Position numbers and translations under genes: made by a program. From NCBI RefSeq assembly GCF_001542625.1, contig NZ_CP016279.1, positions 6,510,001 to 6,574,000 on the forward strand: 64,000 bases of DNA, given 5' to 3'. The notes below the pieces were generated by a model, which searched no databases, had not been told where the DNA came from, and saw nothing but the letters and a program-made list of their open reading frames with translations. Positions 17,118 through 28,013 of the stretch are shown here, piece by piece (positions within the stretch are counted from its first letter, which is position 1; each line of letters begins with the position of its first letter). Source of the stretch: Streptomyces griseochromogenes (GTDB lineage Bacteria; Actinomycetota; Actinomycetes; Streptomycetales; Streptomycetaceae).

Positions 17118-17702
17118 TCAGTCGGACGTACCCCTCGCCGCCTCCGGTCCCGGTTCCCGTGTTCCGCCCGGCAGTTCGGCGAACTCCTTCAGGGCGTGGG
17201 TGAGCCACTGCGTCCAGAAGGTCTCCAGATCGATGCCCGCCCGCAGCACCAGATGACGCAGCCGGTCCTGCGGAGCGTCCCGGTCCGGCGGGAAGTCGCG
17301 CCGCTCGATCTCCTCGTACTCGGTCAACTGGCGCTGGTGCAGCTCCAGATGGCGGCGCAGGTCGGCCGCGAGGCCCGCCGTGCCGACCACCGCCGCGGCG
17401 CGCAGCCGCAGCAGCAGCACGTCCCGCTGCGGTTTGGGGTCCTGCGCGGCGGCGGTCCAGCGGGCCAGCTCGGCACGGCCCGCGGACAGGACCTCGTAGC
17501 GCTTCTTCTGCCCGCGGGCCGGCTGTTCGGCCGGCAGGGTACGGATGTGGCCCTCGGCCTCCAGCTTGCCCAGCTCGCGGTAGATCTGCTGGTGCGTCGC
17601 GGACCAGAAGTAGCCGATCGACTTGTCGAACCGGCGGGTCAGCTCCAGGCCCGACGACGGCTTCTCCAGCAGGGCGGTGAGGATGGCGTGCGGGAGTGAC
17701 AT
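17118..17702 (-). CDS. PadR family transcriptional regulator
   Basis: A 194-residue regulator. The PadR winged helix is at the N-terminus: MSLPHAILTALLEKPSSGLELTRRFD, then HQQIYRELGKLEAEGHI with the recognition helix and a basic wing GQKKRYEVL. The C-terminal half (about 90-180) is an alpha-helical dimerisation domain, the longer PadR type. It lies 30 nt downstream of fadH on the same strand, so it is co-transcribed. It may control the fadH promoter through the palindrome at 19805-19818. PadR proteins often sense phenolic compounds. Confidence 0.85.
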   Translation of the reverse strand: MSLPHAILTALLEKPSSGLELTRRFDKSIGYFWSATHQQIYRELGKLEAEGHIRTLPAEQPARGQKKRYEVLSAGRAELARWTAAAQDPKPQRDVLLLRLRAAAVVGTAGLAADLRRHLELHQRQLTEYEEIERRDFPPDRDAPQDRLRHLVLRAGIDLETFWTQWLTHALKEFAELPGGTREPGPEAARGTSD

Positions 17703-17732
17703 GAACTCATCCTAGGGACGCGCCCACGACCC

Positions 17733-19841
<2,109 letters not shown>

Positions 19842-19910
19842 TCACTCTGTAACTACTAGTATGTACAATGTCCGTCCAACCGCAGAGCCGCTTCACAGGG
19901 GGACTCCGAC

Positions 19911-20327
19911 ATGCCTTTCGTCCGCATCGACGCGCTGGGCACCGACAGCGGCCGTCTCGACGCTCTGGGCCGCGCCGTACAGGACGCCCTGGTGGAGACG
20001 ATCGGCGTGCCGCCGAGCGACCGCTTCCAGGTCCTGGTGGGTCACGACGGCGGCGGCACCCTGCGTCACGGCGACTACCTGGGCGTGCGCCGGGACGACG
20101 GGATCGTCTACGTGGCGATCACGATGCGCTCGGGGCGTACGCCCGATCAGAAGCGGGCGATGTACCGGCGGATCGCCGAACTCGCGTACGAGTACGCGGG
20201 CACCGAACCGCGCAACGTGTTCGTCACGGTCACCGAGAACGAGTCGGTGGACTGGTCGCTCGGCAACGGCGAAGCACAGTACGCCCCGGCCGCCGGCGGC
20301 GATGCGCGGGCGGCCGGAGCGGTGTAG
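19911..20327 (+). CDS. Tautomerase family protein (4-oxalocrotonate tautomerase/MIF-like)
   Basis: A 138-residue protein beginning MPFVRIDALG. Removal of Met leaves the N-terminal proline that is the catalytic base of this superfamily. The core contains SDRFQVLVGHDGG and VYVAITMRSGRTPDQKRAMYRRIAE, the second beta-alpha unit; length fits the fused, double-unit forms. The C-terminal segment NESVDWSLGNGEAQYAP is typical of actinobacterial members. GGGGGA lies just before the ATG. It is divergent from fadH and shares its operator region, suggesting a common catabolic pathway. The substrate is not known. Confidence 0.82.
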   Translation: MPFVRIDALGTDSGRLDALGRAVQDALVETIGVPPSDRFQVLVGHDGGGTLRHGDYLGVRRDDGIVYVAITMRSGRTPDQKRAMYRRIAELAYEYAGTEPRNVFVTVTENESVDWSLGNGEAQYAPAAGGDARAAGAV

Positions 20328-20339
20328 ACCGGGGCGGTG

Positions 20340-20708
20340 TCAGCGGCTTTCGAGCAGGACGTGCAGTTCCCTCTCCTGGTCGCCCGAGGCCGAGGAGAGG
20401 TTGCGCACCGCGAAGAGGGAGTCCAGCGTCCTGTGGAGCCGGTTGATCGCCCAGTAGCCGCCCTGCGCGTCGGCCTCGACACTGGCCGAGAGCCGGGCGG
20501 GCGGCTTGCAGGTGTGGGCGTCGGTGACTTCGAACGTGCCGATCCACACCATGGGGCGTGTCTCGTGGAGCTGCTGCGGCACGTCCTCGGCGGACCGGTC
20601 GGACTCGAAGCACTCGCACAGCGCGTCGAACACGATCCGGGCGTCTTCCTTGCTGCATCCGCTGATCTCGAGGGAGACGGGCTCCTCGTGCGTTCGCTCA
20701 CGGGCCAT
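20340..20708 (-). CDS. Conserved hypothetical protein
   Basis: A 122-residue acidic soluble protein beginning MARERTHEEPVSLEISG. No signal peptide, membrane segment or catalytic motif was recognised. The N-terminal part has a beta strand, then the helix KEDARIVFDALCECFE; the rest alternates strands (MVWIGTFEVTD) with a helix (YWAINRLHRTLDSLFAV), like a small alpha-beta domain. Codon use is normal and GGAG lies 8 nt before the ATG, so it is probably real. It is convergent with the tautomerase gene (12-nt gap). Function unknown. Confidence 0.65.
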   Translation of the reverse strand: MARERTHEEPVSLEISGCSKEDARIVFDALCECFESDRSAEDVPQQLHETRPMVWIGTFEVTDAHTCKPPARLSASVEADAQGGYWAINRLHRTLDSLFAVRNLSSASGDQERELHVLLESR

Positions 20709-20833
20709 CGTGATCGCTCCTCTCATGGCGGTGGCACGACCGAGCGGGTTCCCCGCGCACCGCGCCACCTCCCAAGAAAACCACCAATTTCCCGAAACGC
20801 ACCACCTGTCGCGCCACCGCGGGCGGCCGGGGC

Positions 20834-21712
20834 TCAGCCGCGCGAGAACTTGTACGTCTTGCTGTCCGTGAGCACGCAGAACCCCGGCGACATGACGATC
20901 ACGCGCAGAATGCCGGTGCGGCGGTCGTAGTCGATGCCCTCCGCCTCGTAGGAGCCCGAGCAGGAGCTGCGCAACGGCAGCTGGCGCAGGGCCGTGACAT
21001 GACCCGTGACGTCCGAACTGCCCGGGGCCGCCGACAGGTCGATCTGGAGCAGCGGCTTGGTCATGCCGAACAGGGAGCCGTCCGGGTCGTCGGAGGAGCA
21101 CAACAGGGTCGTCGGGCCGGAGAAGTCGCAGCCCTGGACGTCGCGCACGGCGTGGTCGAGCCGGACGTCGGAGGCCTGCGGGAGGTTCCGCGAGGGCGAG
21201 GTGCTCGGATTGATGCCGGGGGTCGGGAAGACCAGCAGGCGGTTCATGGTGCCCCACTCGCCCGCGAGCATCCACTGGCCGTCCGGCGAGATCGCGTCCC
21301 AGGAGTTGTTCAGGGCCTCGCCGGGACTCAGCGTGTGGACGTACTCCGACCAGGCACCGTCCGGCGCCTGCACGCGGAACATCTTCGAATTGCCCGAGTC
21401 CTGCTGGTAGGGCTCGATGTAGTAGCCGTTGTACGAGGCGTCGGGGTCGCCGACGTGATTCCAGCCGCGCACGGAGACGCCGAGCGGGATGGTGCCGATA
21501 CCGGTGTACCGGTTGGGACTGTTCGCGGGAACCTCCACCGAGGTCAGACCCTGGCTCTCGGTCAGCGGTTCGGCACGGTCGGAACCGGTCTCGGTCCAGT
21601 TGTCGGCCGCGGAGGCCGGGGCGGGTGCGGCTAGGGACACGACGGCGGCGGTGGCCAGGGTGACGAGTCCGGCGAGGACTGCGTGACAACGTTGCCGGGC
21701 GGGCGCGGGCAT
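20834..21712 (-). CDS. Secreted protein of unknown function
   Basis: A 292-residue exported protein. The signal peptide covers about 1-34: basic MPAPARQRCH, a hydrophobic core (AVLAGLVTLATAAVVSLA) and cleavage near APASA-AD. The mature part is rich in aromatic and Asp/Gly turns (SYNGYYIEPYQQDSG, WDAISPDGQWMLAGEW), resembling beta-propeller blades. No catalytic motif is visible. The start is supported by GAGGAG just upstream; the longer in-frame start would precede the ribosome site. It is divergent from the PAS/SpoIIE gene. Confidence 0.75.
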   Translation of the reverse strand: MPAPARQRCHAVLAGLVTLATAAVVSLAAPAPASAADNWTETGSDRAEPLTESQGLTSVEVPANSPNRYTGIGTIPLGVSVRGWNHVGDPDASYNGYYIEPYQQDSGNSKMFRVQAPDGAWSEYVHTLSPGEALNNSWDAISPDGQWMLAGEWGTMNRLLVFPTPGINPSTSPSRNLPQASDVRLDHAVRDVQGCDFSGPTTLLCSSDDPDGSLFGMTKPLLQIDLSAAPGSSDVTGHVTALRQLPLRSSCSGSYEAEGIDYDRRTGILRVIVMSPGFCVLTDSKTYKFSRG

Positions 21713-21778
21713 GGCCGACTCCTCGGAAACGGGCGGTGGGGGCACTCGGTCGGCGGACAGTCTGGCCCGATTGGGTAG

Positions 21779-21808
21779 TCATGTACAGGCCAATAGAGCA
21801 ACATGACA
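21779..21808. promoter_or_regulatory. Inverted repeat in the divergent region before the SpoIIE-type gene
   Basis: GTCATGT (21779-21785) and ACATGAC (21802-21808) are exact reverse complements with a 16-nt spacer. The location is 67 bp upstream of the secreted-protein start and about 200 bp from the phosphatase start. It is a possible operator or promoter-overlapping site; the evidence is the symmetry only. Confidence 0.3.
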
Positions 21809-22001
21809 GTGAACTCTCACGGCCCTCTCGGACCCGCCCCGCGCGGCCACCGCGGGCGGCGCCCGGACCGCGGGCGCCGCGCCGTGACGGCTTCGGCGGA
21901 CGTCGGCCGTCGTGTTGAGAGATGGTGGAGATTGACGGCGACGGCGTCGGAGAGTCGAGTGTGAGCGCGGTAGAACAAGGGGAGTCGGCACGGGGGACGA
22001 C

Positions 22002-24113
22002 GTGCCGTTCGGACGGGCGAAGGCGGTGCGTGGCATGAGTGCAGCCGAGGCTCCGGTGACGGAGGGCGACGAGCCCCCGCGCGGGCCGGTGGGGCCGAGC
22101 GGGCTGCTCGACGTCCTGGGGGTGGCCTCGGTCGTGCTGGACTCCGAGGGCCGCATCGTGCTGTGGAGCCCCCAGGCCGAGGAGCTGTTCGGCTACTCGG
22201 CGGGCGAGGCGCTGGGGCAGTACGCCGCCCGGCTGATGGTGCACGAGCAGCACTTCCAGCTGATCGGCAAGCTGTTCGCCGATGTGATGCGGACCGGTCA
22301 GAGCTGGGCCGGGGCGTTCCCCGTCCGGGTCAAGGACGGCGGCACGCGTCTGGTGGAGTTCCGCAACATGCGCCTGCTGGACGACCGGGGCGCCGCGTAC
22401 GCGCTGGGGCTCGCGGCCGACCGGTCCACGGTGCGCCGCCTGGAACAGGACGTGGCCCTGTCCGAGCGGATGGTGCAGCAGTCGCCGATCGGGTTCGCCG
22501 TGTTCGACACGGACCTGCGGTACGTCTCGGTCAACCCCTCCCTGGCGCGGATCAACGGCGTTCCCGCCGAGGAGCACGTCGGGCGGACACTCGGCGACGT
22601 GCTGCCGCTGCTGGACGTCGACGCCCTGGAGAACGCGGCCCGCCGGGTCCTGGAGTCCGGCCTGCCGTTCGTGGGCCGGTCCACCGTCGGCCGGACCCCG
22701 GCGGACCCGGACGAAGACCATGCCTGGTCGGTGTCGCTCTACCGGCTGGAGGACGCCGGGGGCACGGTGCTGGGGGTCGCAGCCTCCGTGGTGGACATCA
22801 CCGAGCAGTACCGTTCGCGCATCGAGACCGAGGCCGCCCGACGACGGCTCGCGGTCATCGCCGACGCCTCGGCGCGGATCGGTACGACGCTGGAGCTGGA
22901 GCGCACCGCGCTCGAACTGGCCGAGGTCGCCGTGCCCGAGCTGGCCGACGTGGCCGCCGTCGATCTGCTGGACGCGGTCGTGGAGGGGCGGCCCAGCACC
23001 CTCGGCCCGTCGGAGCCCGCGGTGATCCGGGCCCTGGCGCTGCGCGCCGAGCAGGAGTCGGACGCCGTACGGGCCGCCGACACGCCGGGCAAGATCGCCC
23101 AGTACGCGCCCGACCGCCTGGTCACCGAGTGCGTCCGTACGGGTGAGGCGGTGCTGGTGCAGCAGGTCAAGGACGAGGACCTGCCGCGCATCGCCCGCTC
23201 CGCCGAGGCGGCCGTACTGCTGGGCCGGGCGGGCCTGCACTCGTATCTCGCCGTGCCGCTGATCGCCCGCGGCGAGGTGCTCGGTGCCCTCGACCTCAAG
23301 CGCACCCGCAATCAGGCTCCTTTCGACGAGGACGACGTCCTGCTGGCCCGCGAGCTGGCGGCCCGCGCGGCCGTGCAGATCGACAACGCCCGCTGGTACC
23401 AGAACGCCCGCAACACCGCGCTCACCCTCCAGCGCAGCCTGCTGCCCAGCCACCCGCCCGTGACGACCGGCCTGGAAGTGGCCTCCCGCTACCAGCCGGC
23501 GGGCGCCACCAGCGAGGTCGGCGGCGACTGGTTCGACGTCATCCCGCTGGAGGGCGGCAGGACCGCGCTGGTGGTCGGCGACGTGATGGGCAGCGGCATC
23601 AGCGCCGCCGCCACCATGGGCCGGCTGCGCACCGCGACCACCACGCTCGCCTCGCTCGGCCTCGACCCCGCGGTGCTGCTGGAGCACCTGGACAAGACGA
23701 CCTCGGCGCTGGACCACTCCATCGCCACCTGTGTGTACGCCGTCCACGATCCGCATCTGCGCCAGTGCCGGATCGCCAACGCCGGCCACCTGCCGCCGGC
23801 CCGGGTCCGCCCCGGACGGCCGCCGGAGCTGCTCGACCTGCCCACCGGGGTGCCGCTGGGCGTGGGCGGGGTCGAGTTCTCCACCGTGACCTTCGACTTC
23901 GAGCCGGGCGACGTGCTGGTCTTCTACACCGACGGGCTGGTCGAGACCCGCCGCCATTCACTGGACGAGCGCCTGGACTTCCTGCTGTCCCTGCTCGACG
24001 ACCCCGGCCGTCCGCTGGAGGATGCCTGCGACCTGCTCCTGCGCACACTGCACCATCCGGACAACCACGACGACGTGGCCCTGCTCATCGCCCGGGCGCA
24101 GGAGCTGCCGTAG
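22002..24113 (+). CDS. PAS-PAS-GAF-SpoIIE-type serine phosphatase
   Basis: A 703-residue cytosolic sensor phosphatase. A PAS domain spans about 37-150 (SVVLDSEGRIVLWSPQAEELFGY) and a second PAS about 155-275 (GFAVFDTDLRYVSVNPSLARINGVPAE). A GAF domain follows at about 285-450 (SYLAVPLIARGEVLGALDLKR). The PP2C/SpoIIE domain runs from about 475 to 700: SEVGGDWFDVIPL and VVGDVMGSGISAAATMGRLR carry the metal-binding Asp residues, and NHDDVALLIAR is the last motif. No HATPase domain is attached. Such proteins usually dephosphorylate anti-sigma-factor antagonists. GTG 22002 has GGGGGA close by; ATG 22035 is an alternative start that keeps all domains. Confidence 0.85.
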   Translation: MPFGRAKAVRGMSAAEAPVTEGDEPPRGPVGPSGLLDVLGVASVVLDSEGRIVLWSPQAEELFGYSAGEALGQYAARLMVHEQHFQLIGKLFADVMRTGQSWAGAFPVRVKDGGTRLVEFRNMRLLDDRGAAYALGLAADRSTVRRLEQDVALSERMVQQSPIGFAVFDTDLRYVSVNPSLARINGVPAEEHVGRTLGDVLPLLDVDALENAARRVLESGLPFVGRSTVGRTPADPDEDHAWSVSLYRLEDAGGTVLGVAASVVDITEQYRSRIETEAARRRLAVIADASARIGTTLELERTALELAEVAVPELADVAAVDLLDAVVEGRPSTLGPSEPAVIRALALRAEQESDAVRAADTPGKIAQYAPDRLVTECVRTGEAVLVQQVKDEDLPRIARSAEAAVLLGRAGLHSYLAVPLIARGEVLGALDLKRTRNQAPFDEDDVLLARELAARAAVQIDNARWYQNARNTALTLQRSLLPSHPPVTTGLEVASRYQPAGATSEVGGDWFDVIPLEGGRTALVVGDVMGSGISAAATMGRLRTATTTLASLGLDPAVLLEHLDKTTSALDHSIATCVYAVHDPHLRQCRIANAGHLPPARVRPGRPPELLDLPTGVPLGVGGVEFSTVTFDFEPGDVLVFYTDGLVETRRHSLDERLDFLLSLLDDPGRPLEDACDLLLRTLHHPDNHDDVALLIARAQELP

Positions 24114-24114
24114 G

Positions 24115-24921
24115 TCACCGCTCCCGGACGCCGATCACCACGTGCGCGAACAGCTCCTCCGGCACCGCCAGACGGGTCGTCAGACCGGCGTCGGCGAACG
24201 CCTGCACGGCCGCCCGGGCCTGGTGTTCGCCGGTCTCGGTCAGCAGGCAGCCGCCGGGCGCGAGCCATTCGGGTGCCCCGGCGGCCACCCGGCGCAGGAC
24301 GTCGAGGCCGTCCGCGCCGCCGTCGAGGGCGGTCAGTGGCTCGTGGTCCCGGGCCTCCGCCGGCAGCAGCGCCACCTCGGAGCTCGGGACGTAGGGCACG
24401 TTGGCCGTGAGGATGCCGACCCGGCCCCGCAGAGCGGCGGGCAGGGCGTCGAACAGGTCGCCCGCGTGGACCCGCCCGTCGTAGCGGGCGAGGTTGCGGC
24501 GGGCGCAGCGTACAGCGGCTGGGTCGATGTCGGCGGCGTGCACCTCGACGGGACCGAGCGCGTCGGCCAGGGCCGCGCCGAGCGCACCGGACCCGCAGCA
24601 CAGGTCGACGACCACCCGTGCTCCGGGCGCCTCGGCCAGGGCCTGGTCGATCAGGAACTCGGTACGGCGGCGGGGGACGAAGACGCCGGGTTCCACCTCG
24701 ATGCGCAGACCGTGGAAACCGGCCCAGCCGAGGACGTGTTCGAGCGGGAGCCCGGCGACGCGCCGGTCCACCATGGCGGACAGTTCGTCGGGGGTACGGG
24801 CGGTGGCGAGGAGCAACTCCGCCTCGTCCTCGGCGAAGACGCACCCGGCGGCGCGCAGTGCGCAGACGACGGCGGACGGAGCGGAAGAGGGCAGGGAGGG
24901 CGAAGGGGGCAGGGAGGGCAT
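24115..24921 (-). CDS. Putative protein N5-glutamine methyltransferase (PrmC/HemK-related)
   Basis: A 268-residue SAM-dependent methyltransferase. An N-terminal helical region includes LPLEHVLGWAGFHGLRIEVEPGVFVPRRRTEFL, a PrmC-like block. The SAM-binding motif is VVVDLCCGSGALGAAL. The catalytic NPPY-type loop reads NVPYVPSSE, with Val in the second place, so it belongs to the PrmC-related group and not to PrmC itself. PrmC enzymes methylate release-factor glutamine; the target here is unknown. The start is uncertain: ATG 24921 (MPSLPPS) lacks a strong ribosome site, and in-frame GTG 24999 is possible. The stop lies 2 nt from the SpoIIE-type gene's stop, so the two are convergent. Confidence 0.75.
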   Translation of the reverse strand: MPSLPPSPSLPSSAPSAVVCALRAAGCVFAEDEAELLLATARTPDELSAMVDRRVAGLPLEHVLGWAGFHGLRIEVEPGVFVPRRRTEFLIDQALAEAPGARVVVDLCCGSGALGAALADALGPVEVHAADIDPAAVRCARRNLARYDGRVHAGDLFDALPAALRGRVGILTANVPYVPSSEVALLPAEARDHEPLTALDGGADGLDVLRRVAAGAPEWLAPGGCLLTETGEHQARAAVQAFADAGLTTRLAVPEELFAHVVIGVRER

Positions 24922-25140
24922 GGAAGCCGAGAGCCTTTCGGGAACCTGGGGCCGAAGGGCGCTCTCGCGGTCACCGGCGCCGGTGTTCCGCGCGGTCACG
25001 ACAAGACGTCACAAGGAGAGAGCACCCCAGCTGACACAGCGGTAATGGGTCTCACCTCCTCGGCGGTGTGCGGCCGCGAACCCTCCGCGGCCGGACGGTC
25101 ACCATACCCCAGCGCCCGGATCCGGCGCCGACTGCGCTCT

Positions 25141-25166
25141 GTTCGACCCGTTCGACCCGTTCGTAC
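25141..25166. repeat. 9-bp direct repeats upstream of the MoxR/VWA locus
   Basis: GTTCGACCC occurs twice head to tail (25141-25149 and 25150-25158), and a third unit begins GTTCGTAC (25159). They lie about 100 bp before the first gene of the MoxR/VWA locus and could form a multi-site operator or activator-binding region. Confidence 0.5.
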
Positions 25167-25267
25167 AAACTCCCTGGCGCGGCGATGCGGGTGCCCGCTA
25201 CGATCGCGGCGATGACCACTCACTCTGCTGACAGATTGGGGGTCCCGTCCGCGCAAGGTGAGTGCTG

Positions 25268-26656
25268 ATGCTCACTCAGACCGCGTACGGTGATTCCCGG
25301 CTTTCCTTGTGGCTGCGCGTGCGTGAGTTCGCCGTGCCGCCGTCCATGATCGAGACCGCGACCGCCCGACGCCGCGCCGGGGACTGGGCGGGGGCGTGCG
25401 CCGCCGCCGGTGTCGACGTCGACCTCGATCTGCGTTCCGTCGCCCGCGTCCATGGCCGAGAACTCGCGGCCCGGGTCCGCGCCGACCTCCGCCGTCTCGC
25501 TCCCGACCTGCTGCGCTGGCACATGCCGAGGATCGCGCCCGACGGGCTGCTGCGCCCGGGCCTGACCCTCACGCTCGCCCGGTACCGGGAGCGCGCCGAC
25601 GCCCACCCGGTGCACCTCGTGGCCCGGACCCCGCCCGCCTGGGCGGACGCCGGCCAGCGGATCGGCCTCGCGCTGTGGGACGGGTCCGGCCCGGCCACGG
25701 CCCGTCATCCGCATCCGCACCCCAGTCGGCGGTACCGGCTCGATCTGCACCGGCATCTGTGGGATGCGCACCGGGCCGATGAGCTGAGGGTGCGGGCGGG
25801 GGCCGACCAGCCCGTGCCGGACCCGGAGCCGCCGGACCCGGTACCGCCTGACCTGGTACCACCGGAACCCGGCTGTGCCACGGGCCGGTGGGCGGCCGAG
25901 GCACGGATCCTGCTGGGCTCGCAGGGACGGACCGGCGGCGCCTTCGCCGTACGGTGCGGCGGCCGGCGCCGGCTCGTCCTGGAACTGGCAGACGGCGCGG
26001 ACGGCCCGCGCCCCGCCCTGCGGGTCGCCGCGCGGCCCCCGGACGGCGGCTTTCACGCACTGCCCGTCCTGCCCGACGCCGCGACCTGGGTCCTGCCCGA
26101 TCTGGACCTGATGCGCGCCGATCTGCTCGAACCCGGGCGGCTGCACCCCTTGGTCGCCGCCGCTCTGGTCCCGGATCACATCCCGTCCGGGCCGCCCCGG
26201 CCCATCGGTCCGCCGGGAGAGCCGCGCCTGGTGGAGTGCCGGGGCGCCCGGCACCGGATCGGTCTGGTCGACGGCGTACTGGTCCCGCTGGACCACGGCC
26301 CGGACGAGATCCGGCGCGAGGACCTGCTGGTCGCGCTCGGCGGGCCACCGCTGCCGTGCCTGCAGGCCATCGACGAGGCGCACCGGCGTCCGGACTGCCT
26401 CACCGGGGTCCGCGAACGCCTCGACCACGGCGACACCGCCGGTGCGCTGACCGTCGTCGAGGGCCTGCTGGGTCCCGAGGCGCTGCTGCGCGACGGCGCC
26501 TTGCGGGACGCGCTGGAGAGGGCCGCCGAACGCCGGATCGCCTACGGGCTCTACCGGGCCGGTCTCACCGGCCCCGGCAGCACCCCACCCGATCCGACCC
26601 CCCGGCCCACCCGGCGACGGCGCCGCGACCCGCGTCGCGCGACCTCCCGCCGCTGA
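25268..26656 (+). CDS. Uncharacterised protein encoded with MoxR ATPase and VWA metallopeptidase
   Basis: A 462-residue soluble protein that I do not recognise by family. Visible parts are an Arg-rich N-terminal half with RRRAGDWAGACAAAGVDVDLDL and DLLRWHMPRIAPDGLL; a proline-rich linker at about 185-205 (PDPEPPDPVPPDLVPPEP); and a C-terminal half ending in a very basic tail (PRPTRRRRRDPRR). There is no signal peptide, membrane span or nucleotide motif. ATG 25268 is chosen because AAGGTGA lies at the right distance; GTG 25262 overlaps that site. The moxR and VWA genes follow on the same strand, so it is probably a partner or substrate adaptor of that system. Confidence 0.7.
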   Translation: MLTQTAYGDSRLSLWLRVREFAVPPSMIETATARRRAGDWAGACAAAGVDVDLDLRSVARVHGRELAARVRADLRRLAPDLLRWHMPRIAPDGLLRPGLTLTLARYRERADAHPVHLVARTPPAWADAGQRIGLALWDGSGPATARHPHPHPSRRYRLDLHRHLWDAHRADELRVRAGADQPVPDPEPPDPVPPDLVPPEPGCATGRWAAEARILLGSQGRTGGAFAVRCGGRRRLVLELADGADGPRPALRVAARPPDGGFHALPVLPDAATWVLPDLDLMRADLLEPGRLHPLVAAALVPDHIPSGPPRPIGPPGEPRLVECRGARHRIGLVDGVLVPLDHGPDEIRREDLLVALGGPPLPCLQAIDEAHRRPDCLTGVRERLDHGDTAGALTVVEGLLGPEALLRDGALRDALERAAERRIAYGLYRAGLTGPGSTPPDPTPRPTRRRRRDPRRATSRR

Positions 26657-26661
26657 TCCGG

Positions 26662-26733
26662 CTTCTCCTTCCACTTCTCCTGCCACTTTTCCTTCCACTT
26701 CTTCTGCCACTTTTCCTGTCACTTCTCCTTCCA
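26662..26733 (+). repeat. Six tandem 12-bp pyrimidine-rich repeats between the first gene and moxR
   Basis: Six contiguous 12-bp units follow the consensus CTTYTCCTKCCA, at 26662-26673, 26674-26685, 26686-26697, 26698-26709, 26710-26721 and 26722-26733. Units 1 and 6 are identical and the others differ at one to four places. The block lies 5 nt after one stop and 26 nt before the moxR ATG, so it is in the intercistronic mRNA. It is almost purely C/U with an A every 12 nt, unlike the surrounding GC-rich DNA. Confidence 0.9.
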
Positions 26734-26759
26734 CCGACTTCACACCCAGGTGACCCCTT

Positions 26760-28013
26760 ATGCCTTCGCAGACTTCCCTCGTCACGCCCGCATCCCCGTC
26801 CGGCACCTCTCAACTCGACCTCGCCGCCGACCTGTTGACCCTGCTGCGCGAGGCGAGCACCGAACCCCGCGCCGACACCCAGCTGGAGGCGCTGACCCTG
26901 GCCGTCGCCGCCGACCTCCCCGTGCTCCTGTGGGGTGAGCCCGGCATCGGCAAGACCGCGGCCCTCACCCAGCTCGCGACCGCACTCGACCTGCCGCTGA
27001 CCACCGTGATCGCCAGCGTGCACGAGCCGTCCGACTTCTCGGGGCTGCCCGTCGTGGGAGACGATCCCGCGGCACAGGGTGTCCCGATGGCCCCGCCGGA
27101 CTGGGCGGTACGGCTGGTGCGGGCCGGCCGCGGGCTGCTGTTCCTGGACGAGCTGTCCACCGCTCCCCCGGCCGTCCAGGCGGCGCTGCTGCGGCTCGTG
27201 CTGGAGCGGCGGATCGGTGCGCTGCGGCTGCCGCCCGGCGTGCGGATCGTGGCCGCCGCCAACCCGCGCTCCTCGGCCGCCGACGGCTGGGAACTGAGCC
27301 CTCCTCTGGCCAACCGCTTCGTGCACCTGCAGTGGACGCACGACCACGACGTCGTCGTACGCGGCCTCGGCGGTGTCTGGCCCCGGGCCACCCTGCCCCG
27401 GCTCGATGCGGAGAAGCTGCCGGAGGCCGTGGCCTTCGCGCGGCGCGCCGTGTGCGGCTTCCTCTCCGCGCGGCCGGGACTCGCGCACCGCCTGCCCAGC
27501 GGTGAGACCCGCAGGGGCGGTGCCTGGCCGTCGCCGCGCAGCTGGGAGATGACGCTGCGTCTGATCGCCTTCGTGACGGCCGCGGACTCCTCCCGCGATG
27601 TGCTGTCCCTGCTGGTCCGGGGGACGGTGGGAGACGGACCGGGCCTCGAACTTCTGGCGAGCCTGGACCGGATGGACCTGCCCGATCCCGAGGCGCTGCT
27701 GGCCGATGCGGCAGGTGCCGTCCTGCCCGAGCGCGGGGATCTGCGGCAGGCCGTGCTGGACGGCGTGGTGGACGCGGTCCGCAAGCGGCCGGAGCGGGAC
27801 CGCTGGGACGCGGCGTGGACCCTGCTGGTGCGCGCGCTGGAGACCGGAGCCCCGGACGTGGTGGTCGTGCCCGCCACCACGCTGGCGTCCCTGCGCCGCG
27901 AGGGCTGGGACGTACCGGCGGCGATCGAACGGCTCGCCGGTGTGGTGTCCCTGTCCCGGCGCGCCGACGACGCCACCCGCCGGGCCGCCGTCGCGACCGG
28001 GGTCCGCCGATGA
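26760..28013 (+). CDS. MoxR family AAA+ ATPase
   Basis: A 417-residue ATPase. Walker A is LLWGEPGIGKTAALTQL at about 57-73. Walker B is LLFLDELST at about 125. The sensor block is IVAAANPRSSAADGWEL, followed by an arginine-finger-like LANRF. A helical lid and a long C-terminal extension complete it. MoxR ATPases work as chaperones or activators with VWA-domain partners, and here the VWA gene overlaps its stop by 4 nt (ATGA). AGGTGA lies 6-7 nt before the ATG, just after six 12-bp repeats. Confidence 0.88.
   Translation: MPSQTSLVTPASPSGTSQLDLAADLLTLLREASTEPRADTQLEALTLAVAADLPVLLWGEPGIGKTAALTQLATALDLPLTTVIASVHEPSDFSGLPVVGDDPAAQGVPMAPPDWAVRLVRAGRGLLFLDELSTAPPAVQAALLRLVLERRIGALRLPPGVRIVAAANPRSSAADGWELSPPLANRFVHLQWTHDHDVVVRGLGGVWPRATLPRLDAEKLPEAVAFARRAVCGFLSARPGLAHRLPSGETRRGGAWPSPRSWEMTLRLIAFVTAADSSRDVLSLLVRGTVGDGPGLELLASLDRMDLPDPEALLADAAGAVLPERGDLRQAVLDGVVDAVRKRPERDRWDAAWTLLVRALETGAPDVVVVPATTLASLRREGWDVPAAIERLAGVVSLSRRADDATRRAAVATGVRR

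Noticed and set aside
20340..23957. A 1205-residue minus-strand open frame through the phosphatase gene
   Set aside because: Only its last 122 codons (from 20708) have a ribosome site and protein-like composition; the rest is antisense to the PAS-GAF-SpoIIE gene.
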